Source: Paludibacter jiangxiensis (GTDB lineage Bacteria; Bacteroidota; Bacteroidia; Bacteroidales; Paludibacteraceae). From it: a stretch of 64,000 bases of DNA. The stretch covers positions 124,001 to 188,000 of the forward strand of contig NZ_BDCR01000003.1 in assembly GCF_001618385.1 (NCBI RefSeq), in the 5' to 3' direction. The translations under genes were made by a program, and so were the position numbers. The notes below the pieces were generated by a model that was not told the origin of the DNA, did no database searches, and saw nothing but the letters and a program-made list of their open reading frames with translations. Shown here piece after piece: positions 34,746 through 43,956 of this stretch (the stretch's first letter is position 1; every line of letters begins with the position of its first letter).

Positions 34746-35528
34746 CCCTTTCGCTTTTGCTTCATCCCAGATTTGATTCATTTCATCGAGACTTAAACGC
34801 TTTAGCTCAATACCCTTCTTAATCGTTTGCTCTTCGAGGTAATTAAACCGTCGCATAAATTTCGCATTAGTTTTTTCAAGCGCATTTTCGGGATTTATGT
34901 TGTAAAGCCGAGCCGCGTTGATAATACTGAACAAAAAATCACCGAATTCAGCTTCTGTGTTTTCAGCGTCACCCTTAGACACCTCCACTTTAAGCTCTTC
35001 CAGTTCTTCGGCTACCTTGTTCCACACCTGTTCCTTTTGTTCCCAGTCAAAACCAACCCCACGAGCCTTATCCTGCATACGATGAGCTTTAATCATAGCC
35101 GGCAAAGCAGAAGGCACGCCACTCAAGACAGTTTTGTTGCCCCCTTTTTCTTTCAGCTTTAACTTTTCCCACTGATCTTTTACCTCCTGCGGCGTATTTG
35201 CCGTGTTATCCGCAAAAATATGCGGGTGACGATAAATCAGTTTTTCCGACAAAGCATCAATCACCTGATCGATCGTAAAATCACCTGTTTCGCTTCCAAT
35301 TTTAGCGTAAAACACAATATGAAGGAGAATGTCACCCAGCTCCTTTTTAATCGACACAAGGCTCTCTTTCGCTATTGCATCGGCCAGTTCATACGTTTCC
35401 TCAATAGTGAGCGTACGCAGGCTCTCAAACGTTTGTTCTTTATCCCAGGGGCATTTTTCGCGCAGTTCATCCATTATCTCTAACAGATGGCGGAACGATA
35501 CAAGCGCTTTATCTATATTTGTCTTCAT
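34740..35528 (-). CDS. mazG: Nucleoside triphosphate pyrophosphohydrolase MazG
   Basis: A 262-residue MazG of the two-domain E. coli type (263). It hydrolyses NTPs to NMP and pyrophosphate, clearing damaged nucleotides and affecting ppGpp-linked survival. Motifs: LREKCPWDKEQTFESL, the EE-x-x-E metal block in TIEETYELADAI, and the second-domain EEFGDFLFSIINAARL-type block (AEFGDFLFS). Convergent overlap with the methyltransferase gene on the other strand. Confidence 0.94.
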   Translation of the reverse strand: MKTNIDKALVSFRHLLEIMDELREKCPWDKEQTFESLRTLTIEETYELADAIAKESLVSIKKELGDILLHIVFYAKIGSETGDFTIDQVIDALSEKLIYRHPHIFADNTANTPQEVKDQWEKLKLKEKGGNKTVLSGVPSALPAMIKAHRMQDKARGVGFDWEQKEQVWNKVAEELEELKVEVSKGDAENTEAEFGDFLFSIINAARLYNINPENALEKTNAKFMRRFNYLEEQTIKKGIELKRLSLDEMNQIWDEAKAKGL

Positions 35529-35569
35529 TTTTTTACTATTAAAAATTCACACTTTGATTCTTAGTTCGA

Positions 35570-36130
35570 TTACGAACAAAGATGTTCAATAACAATTTTG
35601 GCTCCAATAGCAATCAACAAAAAACCTCCGATGATTTCGGCCGATTTTTGAAATTTATGACCCATTTTTCTGCCAAGCCAAATACCGGCAAGAGCGAATA
35701 AAAAGGTACAAATACCAATAATAGTTGTTGGATACCAAATACTTTGGCCTAAGGTCGAAATGGTAAATCCGACAGCAAAAGCATCGATACTGGTAGCAAT
35801 AGCCAACGTTACGACGACTTTATATGAAGATATTTTGAGTTTCATCTTTTCCGGATGTCCGCAAATACCATCGTAAGCCATTTTGCCGCCCACAAGTGCC
35901 AAAAGGGCAAAAGCTATCCAGTGATCAAACTCGGAAATAAGATGAGCTACACGTTCGCCCAAAAACCAGCCAATGATTGGCATTCCGGCCTGAAAAAGAG
36001 CAAGTATCAACGCATAGCGAAGTATTACTCTCGGCTTGAAATGATGTTTGTTGCAGCCGGCAGCAATAGAAACGGAAACCGTATCCATACACAAACCAAT
36101 GGCAATGGCAAGAATGGTTATAAAATTCAC
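35570..36130 (-). CDS. mntP: Manganese efflux pump MntP
   Basis: A 186-residue inner-membrane protein with six transmembrane helices, the size of E. coli MntP (188). Two repeated half-motifs with the essential aspartates are visible: GLCMDTVSVSIAAG near residue 16 and ATSIDAFAVGFTIS near 120. It exports Mn2+. No yybP-ykoY-like leader is recognisable in the 92 bases upstream. The isopropylmalate-synthase-like gene lies upstream in the same direction. Confidence 0.92.
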   Translation of the reverse strand: MNFITILAIAIGLCMDTVSVSIAAGCNKHHFKPRVILRYALILALFQAGMPIIGWFLGERVAHLISEFDHWIAFALLALVGGKMAYDGICGHPEKMKLKISSYKVVVTLAIATSIDAFAVGFTISTLGQSIWYPTTIIGICTFLFALAGIWLGRKMGHKFQKSAEIIGGFLLIAIGAKIVIEHLCS

Positions 36131-36222
36131 AACAAAATAAATTTTATGATTTATGAATCAGATGGTTGTAACTATTCACCATGCATAGAATTCCTGAACG
36201 CTGAATAGTAAAATCGGACGAC

Positions 36223-37740
36223 TTACATTTCTTCTATCAGATTAAGCATCTTGATAGTGGCTTTGATTGCCGCAACCGTTTGGTCACCATCCAGCCCTCT
36301 GGTTTTAAATATCTTATCCTTGAATTTCCAGGTAATAATAGTTTGTACAAAAGCATCCGTTTTTCCACCGGGTGGGATTACAACCACATAATCAATCAAT
36401 TCAGGAGTAGGCTTATGAAGTTTTTTGTAGATTTTCCACATGGCTTTCGATACCGCATTGTATTGACCGTGTCCTGCTGCCGTCTGTTCGTGAATTTCAC
36501 CGTTTATCTCCATCTTAACGGTAGCAACGGGATGAAGTCCATAAGTCAGTGCCAGAGAGTAATTGAGTATCTTTATAGCCTGATCTTCTTTCTCACTCTT
36601 CAACACATCTGCAACAATATAGGGCAATTCATCAAGAGAAACCATCTCTTTTTTATCCCCTAACTCGATAACGCGTGCTGTCACACGACGCATCATCTCG
36701 TCATCTAGCTCAATACCAAGAACTTGTAAATTCTTTAGAATATTGGCTTTTCCTGAAGTTTTACCCAACGCGTACTGACGTTCGCGTCCAAAACGTTCAG
36801 GCAAAAGATCATTATAATAAAGATTTTTCTTATTATCTCCGTCGGCATGAACACCTGCCACCTGTGTAAAGACACTTTCGCCGATAACAGGCTTATTGGG
36901 CGGTATGCGAATGCCTGAATACGTTTCCACCACTTTACTGATCGAATTTATTTTATCTTCGCACAGTTTGGTTTCGATATTTAAATGGTCGTGCAACACC
37001 GCTATAACACTTGAAAGCGGAGCATTTCCTGCTCTTTCGCCCAAACCATTTACTGTCACGTGCACTCCTTTAATACCGGCCTTGATAGCTTCAAACACAT
37101 TGGCAACGGCAAAATCATAATCGTTATGCGCGTGAAAATCAAAGAAAACATCCGGATAACGAACAATCATTTTACTGCAATAATCAGCGGTTTCAGATGG
37201 ATTGAGAATCCCGAGTGTATCAGGAAGCATAAAACGCTTAATATTCTCGTCTTTCAGAGAATCTACCATAAAGTAGACATACTCCTCCGACTCGCGCATC
37301 CCATTCGACCAATCTTCCAGATAAACATTGACACTGACACCCATTTCTTCAGCAGCCGCCAGTACCTGCTTTATATCCGCAACATGCTGTTCGGGACTTT
37401 TCTTTAGCTGATGTTTGCAGTGCTTCAGCGAACCCTTACACAAAAGATTGAGGACAGTACAACCGGCATCACGAATCCAGTTAAGAGAAAGATTACCGTC
37501 TACAAATCCAAGGACTTCAATCCGATCAATATGACCGTTTTTCTGAGCCCATTCGGCAATTCGTTTCACGGAATCAAATTCGCCTTCCGATACGCGCGCA
37601 GAAGCAATTTCAATGCGATCGACCTTAAGCTCTTCGAGCAAAAGCCGTGCTATACTTAATTTCTCGTGTACGGTAAATGAGACGCCGGAAGTTTGTTCCC
37701 CGTCTCGTAACGTGGTATCCAATATTTCGACTGAAGCCAT
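36223..37740 (-). CDS. Isopropylmalate/citramalate synthase-like enzyme
   Basis: A 505-residue member of the DRE-TIM acyltransferase family, with a catalytic TIM barrel to about residue 285 and a LeuA-type regulatory domain at the C-terminus. Visible motifs: ILDTTLRDGEQTSGV (DRE metal site), the HAHND metal ligands, NGLGERAGNAPL, and KTSGKANILKNL in the linker. The enzyme condenses acetyl-CoA with a 2-oxo acid. Whether the acceptor is 2-oxoisovalerate (LeuA), pyruvate (CimA) or oxaloacetate (Re-citrate synthase) cannot be settled from sequence. No leuB/C/D genes are adjacent. Confidence 0.85.
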   Translation of the reverse strand: MASVEILDTTLRDGEQTSGVSFTVHEKLSIARLLLEELKVDRIEIASARVSEGEFDSVKRIAEWAQKNGHIDRIEVLGFVDGNLSLNWIRDAGCTVLNLLCKGSLKHCKHQLKKSPEQHVADIKQVLAAAEEMGVSVNVYLEDWSNGMRESEEYVYFMVDSLKDENIKRFMLPDTLGILNPSETADYCSKMIVRYPDVFFDFHAHNDYDFAVANVFEAIKAGIKGVHVTVNGLGERAGNAPLSSVIAVLHDHLNIETKLCEDKINSISKVVETYSGIRIPPNKPVIGESVFTQVAGVHADGDNKKNLYYNDLLPERFGRERQYALGKTSGKANILKNLQVLGIELDDEMMRRVTARVIELGDKKEMVSLDELPYIVADVLKSEKEDQAIKILNYSLALTYGLHPVATVKMEINGEIHEQTAAGHGQYNAVSKAMWKIYKKLHKPTPELIDYVVVIPPGGKTDAFVQTIITWKFKDKIFKTRGLDGDQTVAAIKATIKMLNLIEEM

Positions 37741-37911
37741 AGTAGAATTTTAAGAACAGTTGAAAGTAGCCTGAAGATTTTGAATTGTGAAGCCGTAAAA
37801 AACGAATTAAACCACAACGATTGGGCTACATAAAACATCAACGCAGAACACACAAAGAATTAGTTTTGCGTGCCTGCGTTGTAAAGTTTATTGCGTTGCT
37901 GGAAGAACAAA
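37741..37911. other. Spacer between fabG and the LeuA-like gene
   Basis: These 171 bases hold no gene. On the minus strand this is the upstream region of the LeuA-like gene. I see no clean TAnnTTTG box, so the promoter is not defined and read-through from fabG is possible. Confidence 0.4.
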
Positions 37912-38658
37912 TCAGGTGTTCATCCCACCACAAACGTGGATTACCTGACCAGACACATACGAAGACAGATCGGATGCAAGGAACAGTGTTACTTTTGCAA
38001 CTTCGTCAGGCGAACCTCCGCGGCGCAAAGGAATTGTTTCTGCCCATTTAGCGCGTTGTTCATCAGTCAGTGCATGAGTCATTTCAGTTTCAATGAAACC
38101 CGGAGCAATTGCGTTGGCACGAATTCCTCTTGAACCAAGTTCTTTTGCTATTGATTTGGCAAGACCAATCATACCTGCTTTGGATGCAGAATAGTTACAT
38201 TGACCTGCATTACCAGAAACACCTACTACGGAACTCATATTGATGATGCTTCCCGATTTTTGTTTCATCATGATTGGTGTACAGGCATGAATGAAGTTGA
38301 AAGCCGACTTTAGGTTGACATTGATTACCGCATCCCATTGAGCTTCGCTCATACGCATCATCAAACCATCTTTGGTGATACCTGCGTTATTTACCAAAAC
38401 ATCGATATGGCCGAATTCTTTAGCAATCTCTGCAACAACATTGTGAGTATCTTCAAAATTTGCTGCATTGGAAGCATAACCTTTGGCTTTAACACCTAAA
38501 GCTTCAATTTCTTTTTGAGTTGCCAAAGCATTTTCATCGATGTTCAAATCGGTGAAAGCAATGTCGGCACCTTCGCTGGCTAATTTAAGAGCGATGGCTT
38601 TGCCGATGCCGCGGGCGGCACCCGTCACAATAGCGACTTTCCCTTCTAATAATTTCAT
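37912..38658 (-). CDS. fabG: 3-oxoacyl-[acyl-carrier-protein] reductase
   Basis: A 248-residue classical SDR of fatty-acid synthesis, reducing 3-oxoacyl-ACP with NADPH. Motifs: [12 protein letters not shown] (residues 12-23, cofactor loop), [10 protein letters not shown], the catalytic Ser in INMSSVVG, Tyr/Lys in NYSASKAG, and the C-terminal [11 protein letters not shown]. Full length. It is alone among fab genes here. Confidence 0.92.
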   Translation of the reverse strand: MKLLEGKVAIVTGAARGIGKAIALKLASEGADIAFTDLNIDENALATQKEIEALGVKAKGYASNAANFEDTHNVVAEIAKEFGHIDVLVNNAGITKDGLMMRMSEAQWDAVINVNLKSAFNFIHACTPIMMKQKSGSIINMSSVVGVSGNAGQCNYSASKAGMIGLAKSIAKELGSRGIRANAIAPGFIETEMTHALTDEQRAKWAETIPLRRGGSPDEVAKVTLFLASDLSSYVSGQVIHVCGGMNT

Positions 38659-38779
38659 TTCTTTCAGTTTTAATTTTCAGGTTAGACGTAATTTTTGGTC
38701 TGATGCTGCTGTTGTCATCAGAACAACCAACAGCTTGAGATTTCAAAGTTTACAATCCTTTTTGGTTATAAACGGGCTG

Positions 38780-38787
38780 CAAAGATA
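38780..38787 (-). promoter_or_regulatory. Promoter -7 box of fabG (minus strand)
   Basis: On the minus strand this reads TATCTTTG, a perfect TAnnTTTG box, 121 bases upstream of the fabG ATG. The 290-base spacer between fabG and the acetyltransferase gene holds no gene that I can support. Confidence 0.55.
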
Positions 38788-38949
38788 GGTAATTTTGTTT
38801 CAAATTCCTAATTGATTGACACAGACAACAACCACACACCGAACCGGAAATCGTTTCGTTTATTACAACGAAACGGCTTCTTCTTAAGTTCGATATTTGC
38901 TGAAATTTAAAGGATTTGATCGCTAAGAACACGGCTGAACCACCCGCAT

Positions 38950-39978
38950 TTACGAAGAGCAGATAACGGAAGCTACCTTTCTCGTAAAATAATAACTGCG
39001 TTTGGCAAGCTGCTTCAGGGAATGAAGCGCCTGATATTTTGTTGCAACAAGGCGGGGCTTCACGTACGGAACGCCCCCGTACTTCTTCTTATATTCTCCC
39101 CCACCACCCAATTCAAACACGGTCGCACCTGCATTTTTCCAGTAACGCATTGCTTCAAACCACATGGCTTCATTTGGGAAAAGGGAATGAGAATCCTTAT
39201 AGCTGGCCTGCCCCCAAGCCGAAGAAAATTTGTTTTTCCCCAAAAACAGACCTGTTGCAATGGATTTTCCTTCCGGAGAAAGCGACTCGAGCAACAAAAG
39301 ATTCCCGGTTGGATATAAAGTATCGACAAGCGCAGTAACTCTGTTTTTAGAATAAGTCGGTTTCAAACCCTGCTTGCTAAACACATCCTGCAGCTGGCTG
39401 TAATAATCATCCACAAATTTTCCCGGATTTTCAGCCTGCCTGAGTAACACTCCGCGCCTTACCGATTTATTGACATTCTTACGGCTTGACTCATTAAAAT
39501 CCCGAAGAAATAAGTCTTCCGACTGGGTAAGATCAATCGAATAGCCAGTGACGGGTTCGTACTGCAAGACAGAATGTGTCAAATCCTCAACGCTCATTTG
39601 CCAGTCAGTTGCCTGAAAAAACAGACACTGCTTTGTTCGAAACAGAGATAAAATAAGCGATTCATAGATCTTTACACGCTCTGTTGCTGTAATTGGCTTC
39701 AGCATATTCAATCCCTGAAAACCGGTAGAGCATCCTTCAAACGGGCTGGCCACAATTTTAATCACCTTCCTGAAATTTTCACCCACAAAATAGCCGATAA
39801 GATTTCCATTGTCGTAAATTTCAACAACGCATGGCTCTGCATGTTGTGTTTTTCGCAAAAACTCCAACCATTCTCGTGTTTTGAAAACATTCTGATCTTC
39901 ACTTTTATCAAGCAAATCCCATGGAATCAACGCATTTCCCAAATCGTTAAATTCATACATAAGAGGTGATATTGGCAA
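38950..39978 (-). CDS. FemAB/GNAT-like acyltransferase-fold protein
   Basis: A 342-residue protein of the GNAT superfamily, BioF2/FemAB-like. An N-terminal half (WLEFLRKTQHAEPCVVEIYDNGNLIGYFVG) and a C-terminal half with SSRKNVNKSVRRGV, YSKNRVTALVDTLY and FELGGGGEYKKKYGG form the duplicated acyltransferase fold. Related proteins modify cell-wall or surface polysaccharide precursors. A start at the Met six residues downstream is possible. Its promoter is probably the divergent box at 40101. Confidence 0.7.
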   Translation of the reverse strand: MPISPLMYEFNDLGNALIPWDLLDKSEDQNVFKTREWLEFLRKTQHAEPCVVEIYDNGNLIGYFVGENFRKVIKIVASPFEGCSTGFQGLNMLKPITATERVKIYESLILSLFRTKQCLFFQATDWQMSVEDLTHSVLQYEPVTGYSIDLTQSEDLFLRDFNESSRKNVNKSVRRGVLLRQAENPGKFVDDYYSQLQDVFSKQGLKPTYSKNRVTALVDTLYPTGNLLLLESLSPEGKSIATGLFLGKNKFSSAWGQASYKDSHSLFPNEAMWFEAMRYWKNAGATVFELGGGGEYKKKYGGVPYVKPRLVATKYQALHSLKQLAKRSYYFTRKVASVICSS

Positions 39979-40372
39979 GCTGGATTAAAAAATCACGTAC
40001 AATGTTTTACAACTAACAGAAACTATTCTGAGGTCAGAATGAGGAATTCGCATCATCATTTAAGGATTAAACACTTCTTTTATTCAATATTGCTTAACTA
40101 CAAATATAATTACTCCGCAAAGGAAATATCCTCTTAGATGTGTTAATCTCCAAGCAAAGTTCAACGTTTAGTGTGCAATATTGAAGATGCTAAATTGAGC
40201 GTTAAATGTTTAGCATCTGACTCCCCTACCGCCAGTCTCGCCATCTGAATACAGCCCCTCATTACTCGTTGCTCATTTCTATTTTCCAGTTTCTCTTCCC
40301 TACTCTATGAAGCGTTTCTGCCCCGCTATCTATTTTTTCGTATCTTTGCAAATTCAATTTCCAGTTATAAAA
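39979..40372. promoter_or_regulatory. Divergent promoter region between the acyltransferase and ABC-F genes
   Basis: No gene is present. A minus-strand -7 box (TATATTTG, 40101-40108) faces the acyltransferase gene, and a plus-strand -7 box (TATCTTTG, 40341-40348) lies 25 bases before the ABC-F ATG at 40373. The longer reading frame that opens at 40307 would start upstream of this box, which argues for the 40373 start. Confidence 0.55.
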
Positions 40373-42298
40373 ATGATTTCTGTAGAACAGCTTACGGTCG
40401 AATTTGGCGGACATACGCTCTTTGATTCCATCTCTTTTCTTGTAAACCCGAAAGACCGCATTGCCCTGGTTGGCAAAAACGGTGCCGGAAAAACTACCAT
40501 GTTACGCATCTTCGCTGGTGGACAAAATCCCACTTCAGGAAGAGTGTCCGTACCATCTGATGTTTCCATAGGTTATCTTCCTCAGCACTTGTTGCCGAGC
40601 GGCAACCTCACCGTGATTGAAGAAGCGGAGACTGCCTTTGCAGAACTGCAACAGCTTCAGGCCGGTATTGACGAAATGAGTAATCAACTGGCGATCCGTA
40701 CAGACTACGATTCTCCAGAATACCAAAAGCTGATAGAACGCATGACGCATGACACGGAGCGCCTGCACATGCTTGGAGGTACCAATTTCAGAGCGGAAGC
40801 TGAAAAAACATTGGTCGGACTGGGCTTTGAACGAACTGACTTCGACCGGCCTGTCGGAGAATTCAGTGGTGGATGGCGGATGCGCATTGAACTGGCAAAG
40901 CTACTCCTCCGCAAACCGGACGTACTGCTTTTGGATGAGCCGACCAACCACCTCGACATCGAATCAATTCAATGGCTGGAGACGTTCCTAGCTACTCAGG
41001 CAAACGCCGTGCTGCTCGTGTCGCACGACCGCGCTTTTCTGGATGCAGTCTCGAACCGCACTATAGAACTCTCTTTAGGGCGTATTCACGATTACAAAGT
41101 TCCCTACTCTCAATATGTAGAACTACGAAAAGAACAACTGGAACAGCAACAGCGAGCTTTCGAAAATCAGCAAAAGATGATTCAGGATACGGAAGATTTC
41201 ATCGAACGATTCCGTTACAAAGCCACTAAAGCTGTTCAGGTTCAATCACGCATCAAGCAACTGGAACGACTCGATCGCATTGAAGTAGAAGACGTGGACA
41301 ACTCGCGGCTCAGCCTGCGGTTTCCTCCGGCACCCCGCTCGGGAACCATTCCTGTAGAAGTTGACGGGTTGACAAAAAAATACGGCAGCCATACGGTTCT
41401 CGACACTATCGGGGTGATAATCAACCGTGGAGAAAAAGTGGCATTTGTAGGCAAAAACGGAGAAGGTAAAACTACTCTCGTAAAATGTATCATGGGCGAA
41501 ACCGATTACAGCGGCATTTTACGCTTAGGTCATAACGTCAAAATCGGTTACTTTGCACAAAACCAGGCCGCATTGCTGGATGAAAACAAAACCGTCTTCC
41601 AAACCATCGACGATGTCGCCGTAGGCGATATCCGCACCAGAATTCGCGATATCCTGGGGGCTTTCATGTTTGGAGGTGAAGCCTCGGATAAAAAAGTAAA
41701 AGTGCTTTCGGGTGGAGAACGCAGCCGTTTGGCAATGATACGTTTATTGCTCGAACCAGTCAACCTGCTAATTCTCGATGAGCCGACCAATCACCTGGAT
41801 ATGCGATCGAAAGACGTGCTCAAAGAAGCTATCAAAACATTCGACGGTACCGTTATTGTAGTGTCACACGACCGTGAATTCCTCGATGGCTTGGTCACAA
41901 AAGTGTACGAATTTGGTCATAAAAAGATCAAAGAGCACCTCGGAGGTATTTACGATTTTCTGCAAAGCAAAAAAATTGAGAACCTTCAGGAGCTGGAGCG
42001 CAAAACAATCGCCTCAACAGCAAAAGAACCTGCTGCGAAAGCCGTTAACGACAACAAACTGGATTACGAAGCCCGCAAAGAACTCAGTCGGCAAATCAAA
42101 AAGCTGGAACGCCAACAGCAGGAAGCTGAAGCCGCCATTGATAGGCTTGAAAAAGAGATTGCCTTGCTTGAAATCAGCATGAACGACAACCCTACCCCTG
42201 AAATCTTCACTGATTACGAAAAACTGAAACAACAATTAGCGGACGAAATGGAGAAATGGGAAAGCGTGCTGCTGGAAAAAGAAGAACTGGAACGATGA
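40373..42298 (+). CDS. ABC-F family ATPase
   Basis: A 641-residue soluble protein with two ABC domains and no membrane segment. First domain: Walker A VGKNGAGKTT (about 33-42), signature FSGGWRMR, Walker B LLLDEPTNHLD. Second domain: VGKNGEGKTT, LSGGERSR, LILDEPTNHLD. Between them lies the ABC-F linker (P-site tRNA interaction motif), and a charged coiled coil ends the protein (EARKELSRQIKKLERQQQ). ABC-F proteins act on ribosomes in translation regulation or antibiotic protection. The C-terminal coil suggests the Uup/YkpA-like housekeeping type rather than a dedicated resistance protein. Confidence 0.9.
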   Translation: MISVEQLTVEFGGHTLFDSISFLVNPKDRIALVGKNGAGKTTMLRIFAGGQNPTSGRVSVPSDVSIGYLPQHLLPSGNLTVIEEAETAFAELQQLQAGIDEMSNQLAIRTDYDSPEYQKLIERMTHDTERLHMLGGTNFRAEAEKTLVGLGFERTDFDRPVGEFSGGWRMRIELAKLLLRKPDVLLLDEPTNHLDIESIQWLETFLATQANAVLLVSHDRAFLDAVSNRTIELSLGRIHDYKVPYSQYVELRKEQLEQQQRAFENQQKMIQDTEDFIERFRYKATKAVQVQSRIKQLERLDRIEVEDVDNSRLSLRFPPAPRSGTIPVEVDGLTKKYGSHTVLDTIGVIINRGEKVAFVGKNGEGKTTLVKCIMGETDYSGILRLGHNVKIGYFAQNQAALLDENKTVFQTIDDVAVGDIRTRIRDILGAFMFGGEASDKKVKVLSGGERSRLAMIRLLLEPVNLLILDEPTNHLDMRSKDVLKEAIKTFDGTVIVVSHDREFLDGLVTKVYEFGHKKIKEHLGGIYDFLQSKKIENLQELERKTIASTAKEPAAKAVNDNKLDYEARKELSRQIKKLERQQQEAEAAIDRLEKEIALLEISMNDNPTPEIFTDYEKLKQQLADEMEKWESVLLEKEELER

Positions 42299-42457
42299 AT
42301 GGTTAATTATTAACGGTGAATGGTTAGTGTTTTGCATTAGCATCTAGTGTTCAACATTAAAGGTTCATCATTACGCATTACTTGTCTCTCGTTACTCGTC
42401 ACTGTTTTCTATTTCAACTTTCACCCATTAATTGGAAGACTTGTTCATTTCATTTTG

Positions 42458-42465
42458 TATATTTG
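42458..42465 (+). promoter_or_regulatory. Promoter -7 box at the start of the polysaccharide locus
   Basis: TATATTTG, perfect TAnnTTTG, 47 bases upstream of the wzm ATG (42512). A TTG lies 23 bases further upstream (42432-42434), slightly longer than the usual spacing. It may drive the whole export and glycosyltransferase run. Confidence 0.55.
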
Positions 42466-42511
42466 CATTTCGACCAACATTTTTTCACACACTGAATGCA
42501 TTGATTCGAAG

Positions 42512-43363
42512 ATGGAAAATACACAACAAGAATGGACAACTGTCATCAAACCCAAAGGTCACCTGCTGGACATTGACTTCAAAGAAATCTGGCGATATCG
42601 GGATTTATGGCAGATGTACGTCAAGCGCGACATTATAACTTCCTATAAACAAACGATCTTAGGCCCACTCTGGTTTTTTATCCAACCGGCCATGACCACC
42701 ATCATGTACATGTTAGTCTTCGGTAAAATTGCCAAAATCTCTACCGACGGACTACCGCAGCCATTGTTTTATCTGGCAGGCATCTGCATGTGGAACTATT
42801 TTTCCGAATGCCTCAACCGCACTTCGAACACATTTACGAACAATGCCGACATATTCGGGAAGGTCTATTTTCCCCGGCTGATAGTTCCTCTCTCGACAGT
42901 TACTTCCAGTCTAATACGAATGGGCATTCAACTTTCACTATTCATTGCTGTATATCTGTTTTTCTTTTTTAGCGGAGCCAACATTCATCCCAACGAATAT
43001 CTCCTGCTTTTCCCATTTCTGGTTGTGATGCTGGCGGGGCTTTCACTGGGCTTTGGCATACTCATTTCGTCGCTCACTACCAAATACCGAGACCTGACAC
43101 TTTTGTTCGGTTTCATCGTGCAATTATGGATGTATGCCACACCTGTGATTTATCCGCTAAGCATGATGTCTGAAAAAAAACAATGGATCATGGCTTTGAA
43201 CCCATTGACCTCCATCGTGGAAACTTTCAAATACGGAGCTTTGGGCATAGGAACCTTCAGTTGGAGCATGTTAACGTATAGTTTCGGATTTATGCTGGTA
43301 CTTTTAGCCGTCGGGATCGTGGTATTCAACAAGGTACAGAAAAGCTTCATGGACACGGTTTAA
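42512..43363 (+). CDS. Polysaccharide ABC-transporter permease (Wzm-like)
   Basis: A 283-residue inner-membrane protein with about six transmembrane segments. ATG 42512 lies downstream of the promoter box; the frame open from 42347 adds 55 unlikely residues. The N-terminal amphipathic helix region (DIDFKEIWRYRDLWQMYVKRD) followed by SYKQTILGPLWFFIQP is the hallmark of the ABC-2 family exporting O-antigens, teichoic acids or capsule. With the ATPase encoded by 43957-45213 it would move a lipid-linked glycan across the inner membrane. A GxxExxY gene interrupts the usual wzm-wzt pair. Confidence 0.9.
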   Translation: MENTQQEWTTVIKPKGHLLDIDFKEIWRYRDLWQMYVKRDIITSYKQTILGPLWFFIQPAMTTIMYMLVFGKIAKISTDGLPQPLFYLAGICMWNYFSECLNRTSNTFTNNADIFGKVYFPRLIVPLSTVTSSLIRMGIQLSLFIAVYLFFFFSGANIHPNEYLLLFPFLVVMLAGLSLGFGILISSLTTKYRDLTLLFGFIVQLWMYATPVIYPLSMMSEKKQWIMALNPLTSIVETFKYGALGIGTFSWSMLTYSFGFMLVLLAVGIVVFNKVQKSFMDTV

Positions 43364-43373
43364 CCGCGAATTA

Positions 43374-43392
43374 GTCCACGGATTACACGAAT
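43374..43392. repeat. Repeat copy upstream of the GxxExxY gene
   Basis: GTCCACGGATTACACGAAT resembles the arms of the larger inverted repeat at 43821-43926 and lies just after the wzm stop. Together the copies bracket the GxxExxY gene. Confidence 0.6.
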
Positions 43393-43450
43393 TATCACAA
43401 ATTAAATTTGTAAAACAAATACTGGGCATAAACCTTATAATCGAAAGATA

Positions 43451-43816
43451 ATGGTTTTTGAAAAAGAAACGAAAGAGATAATTGGCGCTTTGTTTGCCGT
43501 TCATAGCGAATTAGGATGCGGATTTCTGGAAGCCGTCTATCAGGAAGCATTAGCTATTGAGTTCAAATTACGAAACATACCCTTCGAACAAGAGAAGAAA
43601 TTAACGATAACATACAAAAACATTCCGTTGACTAAATTTTATATTGCAGACTTTGTATGTTACAATAAAATAATCATCGAAACCAAAGCATTATCTGCAC
43701 TAACTTCTGAGCACGAAGCTCAATTACTGAATTATTTGAAGGCTACAGAATTAAAGCTTGGTTTGTTGGTCAATTTCGGAGAAAGGAGTCTAAAATTCAA
43801 ACGAATGATCTCCTGA
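43451..43816 (+). CDS. GxxExxY family protein
   Basis: A 121-residue protein. The defining motif GFLEAVY (about residues 27-33) gives the family its name, and the later [19 protein letters not shown] contains the D...ExK arrangement of PD-(D/E)xK nucleases. The family is abundant in Bacteroidetes, often next to palindromic repeats as here. Its role is not established; a nuclease or mobile repeat-associated function has been suggested by fold. It sits between wzm and wzt, where no such gene is needed for export, so it is probably an inserted element. Confidence 0.8.
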   Translation: MVFEKETKEIIGALFAVHSELGCGFLEAVYQEALAIEFKLRNIPFEQEKKLTITYKNIPLTKFYIADFVCYNKIIIETKALSALTSEHEAQLLNYLKATELKLGLLVNFGERSLKFKRMIS

Positions 43817-43820
43817 TTAA

Positions 43821-43926
43821 TCCACGAATTACACGGATATACACAGATTTAATCAGTGAAAATCTGAATAATCCGTGGACTATAACAAATTCAGATTATT
43901 TCGTGTATATCCGAGTAATCCGTGGA
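43821..43926. repeat. Large imperfect inverted repeat downstream of the GxxExxY gene
   Basis: The left arm (43821-43844, starting TCCACGAATTACACGG) matches the reverse complement of the right arm (43903-43926) at 22 of 24 positions. An inner hairpin CAGATTT/AAATCTG (43844-43850, 43860-43866) lies in the loop. The element fills most of the gap before wzt, and a related half-copy lies at 43374. This is a palindromic, repeat-type mobile element associated with the GxxExxY gene. Confidence 0.75.
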
Positions 43927-43956
43927 CAAGACAAATTCAAAAACATTTAGTGGACA

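Noticed and set aside
39022-39338. Two + strand frames of about 98 codons opposite the FemAB-like gene
   Set aside because: Both lie within a well-supported minus-strand coding region, and neither shows family motifs or a promoter.
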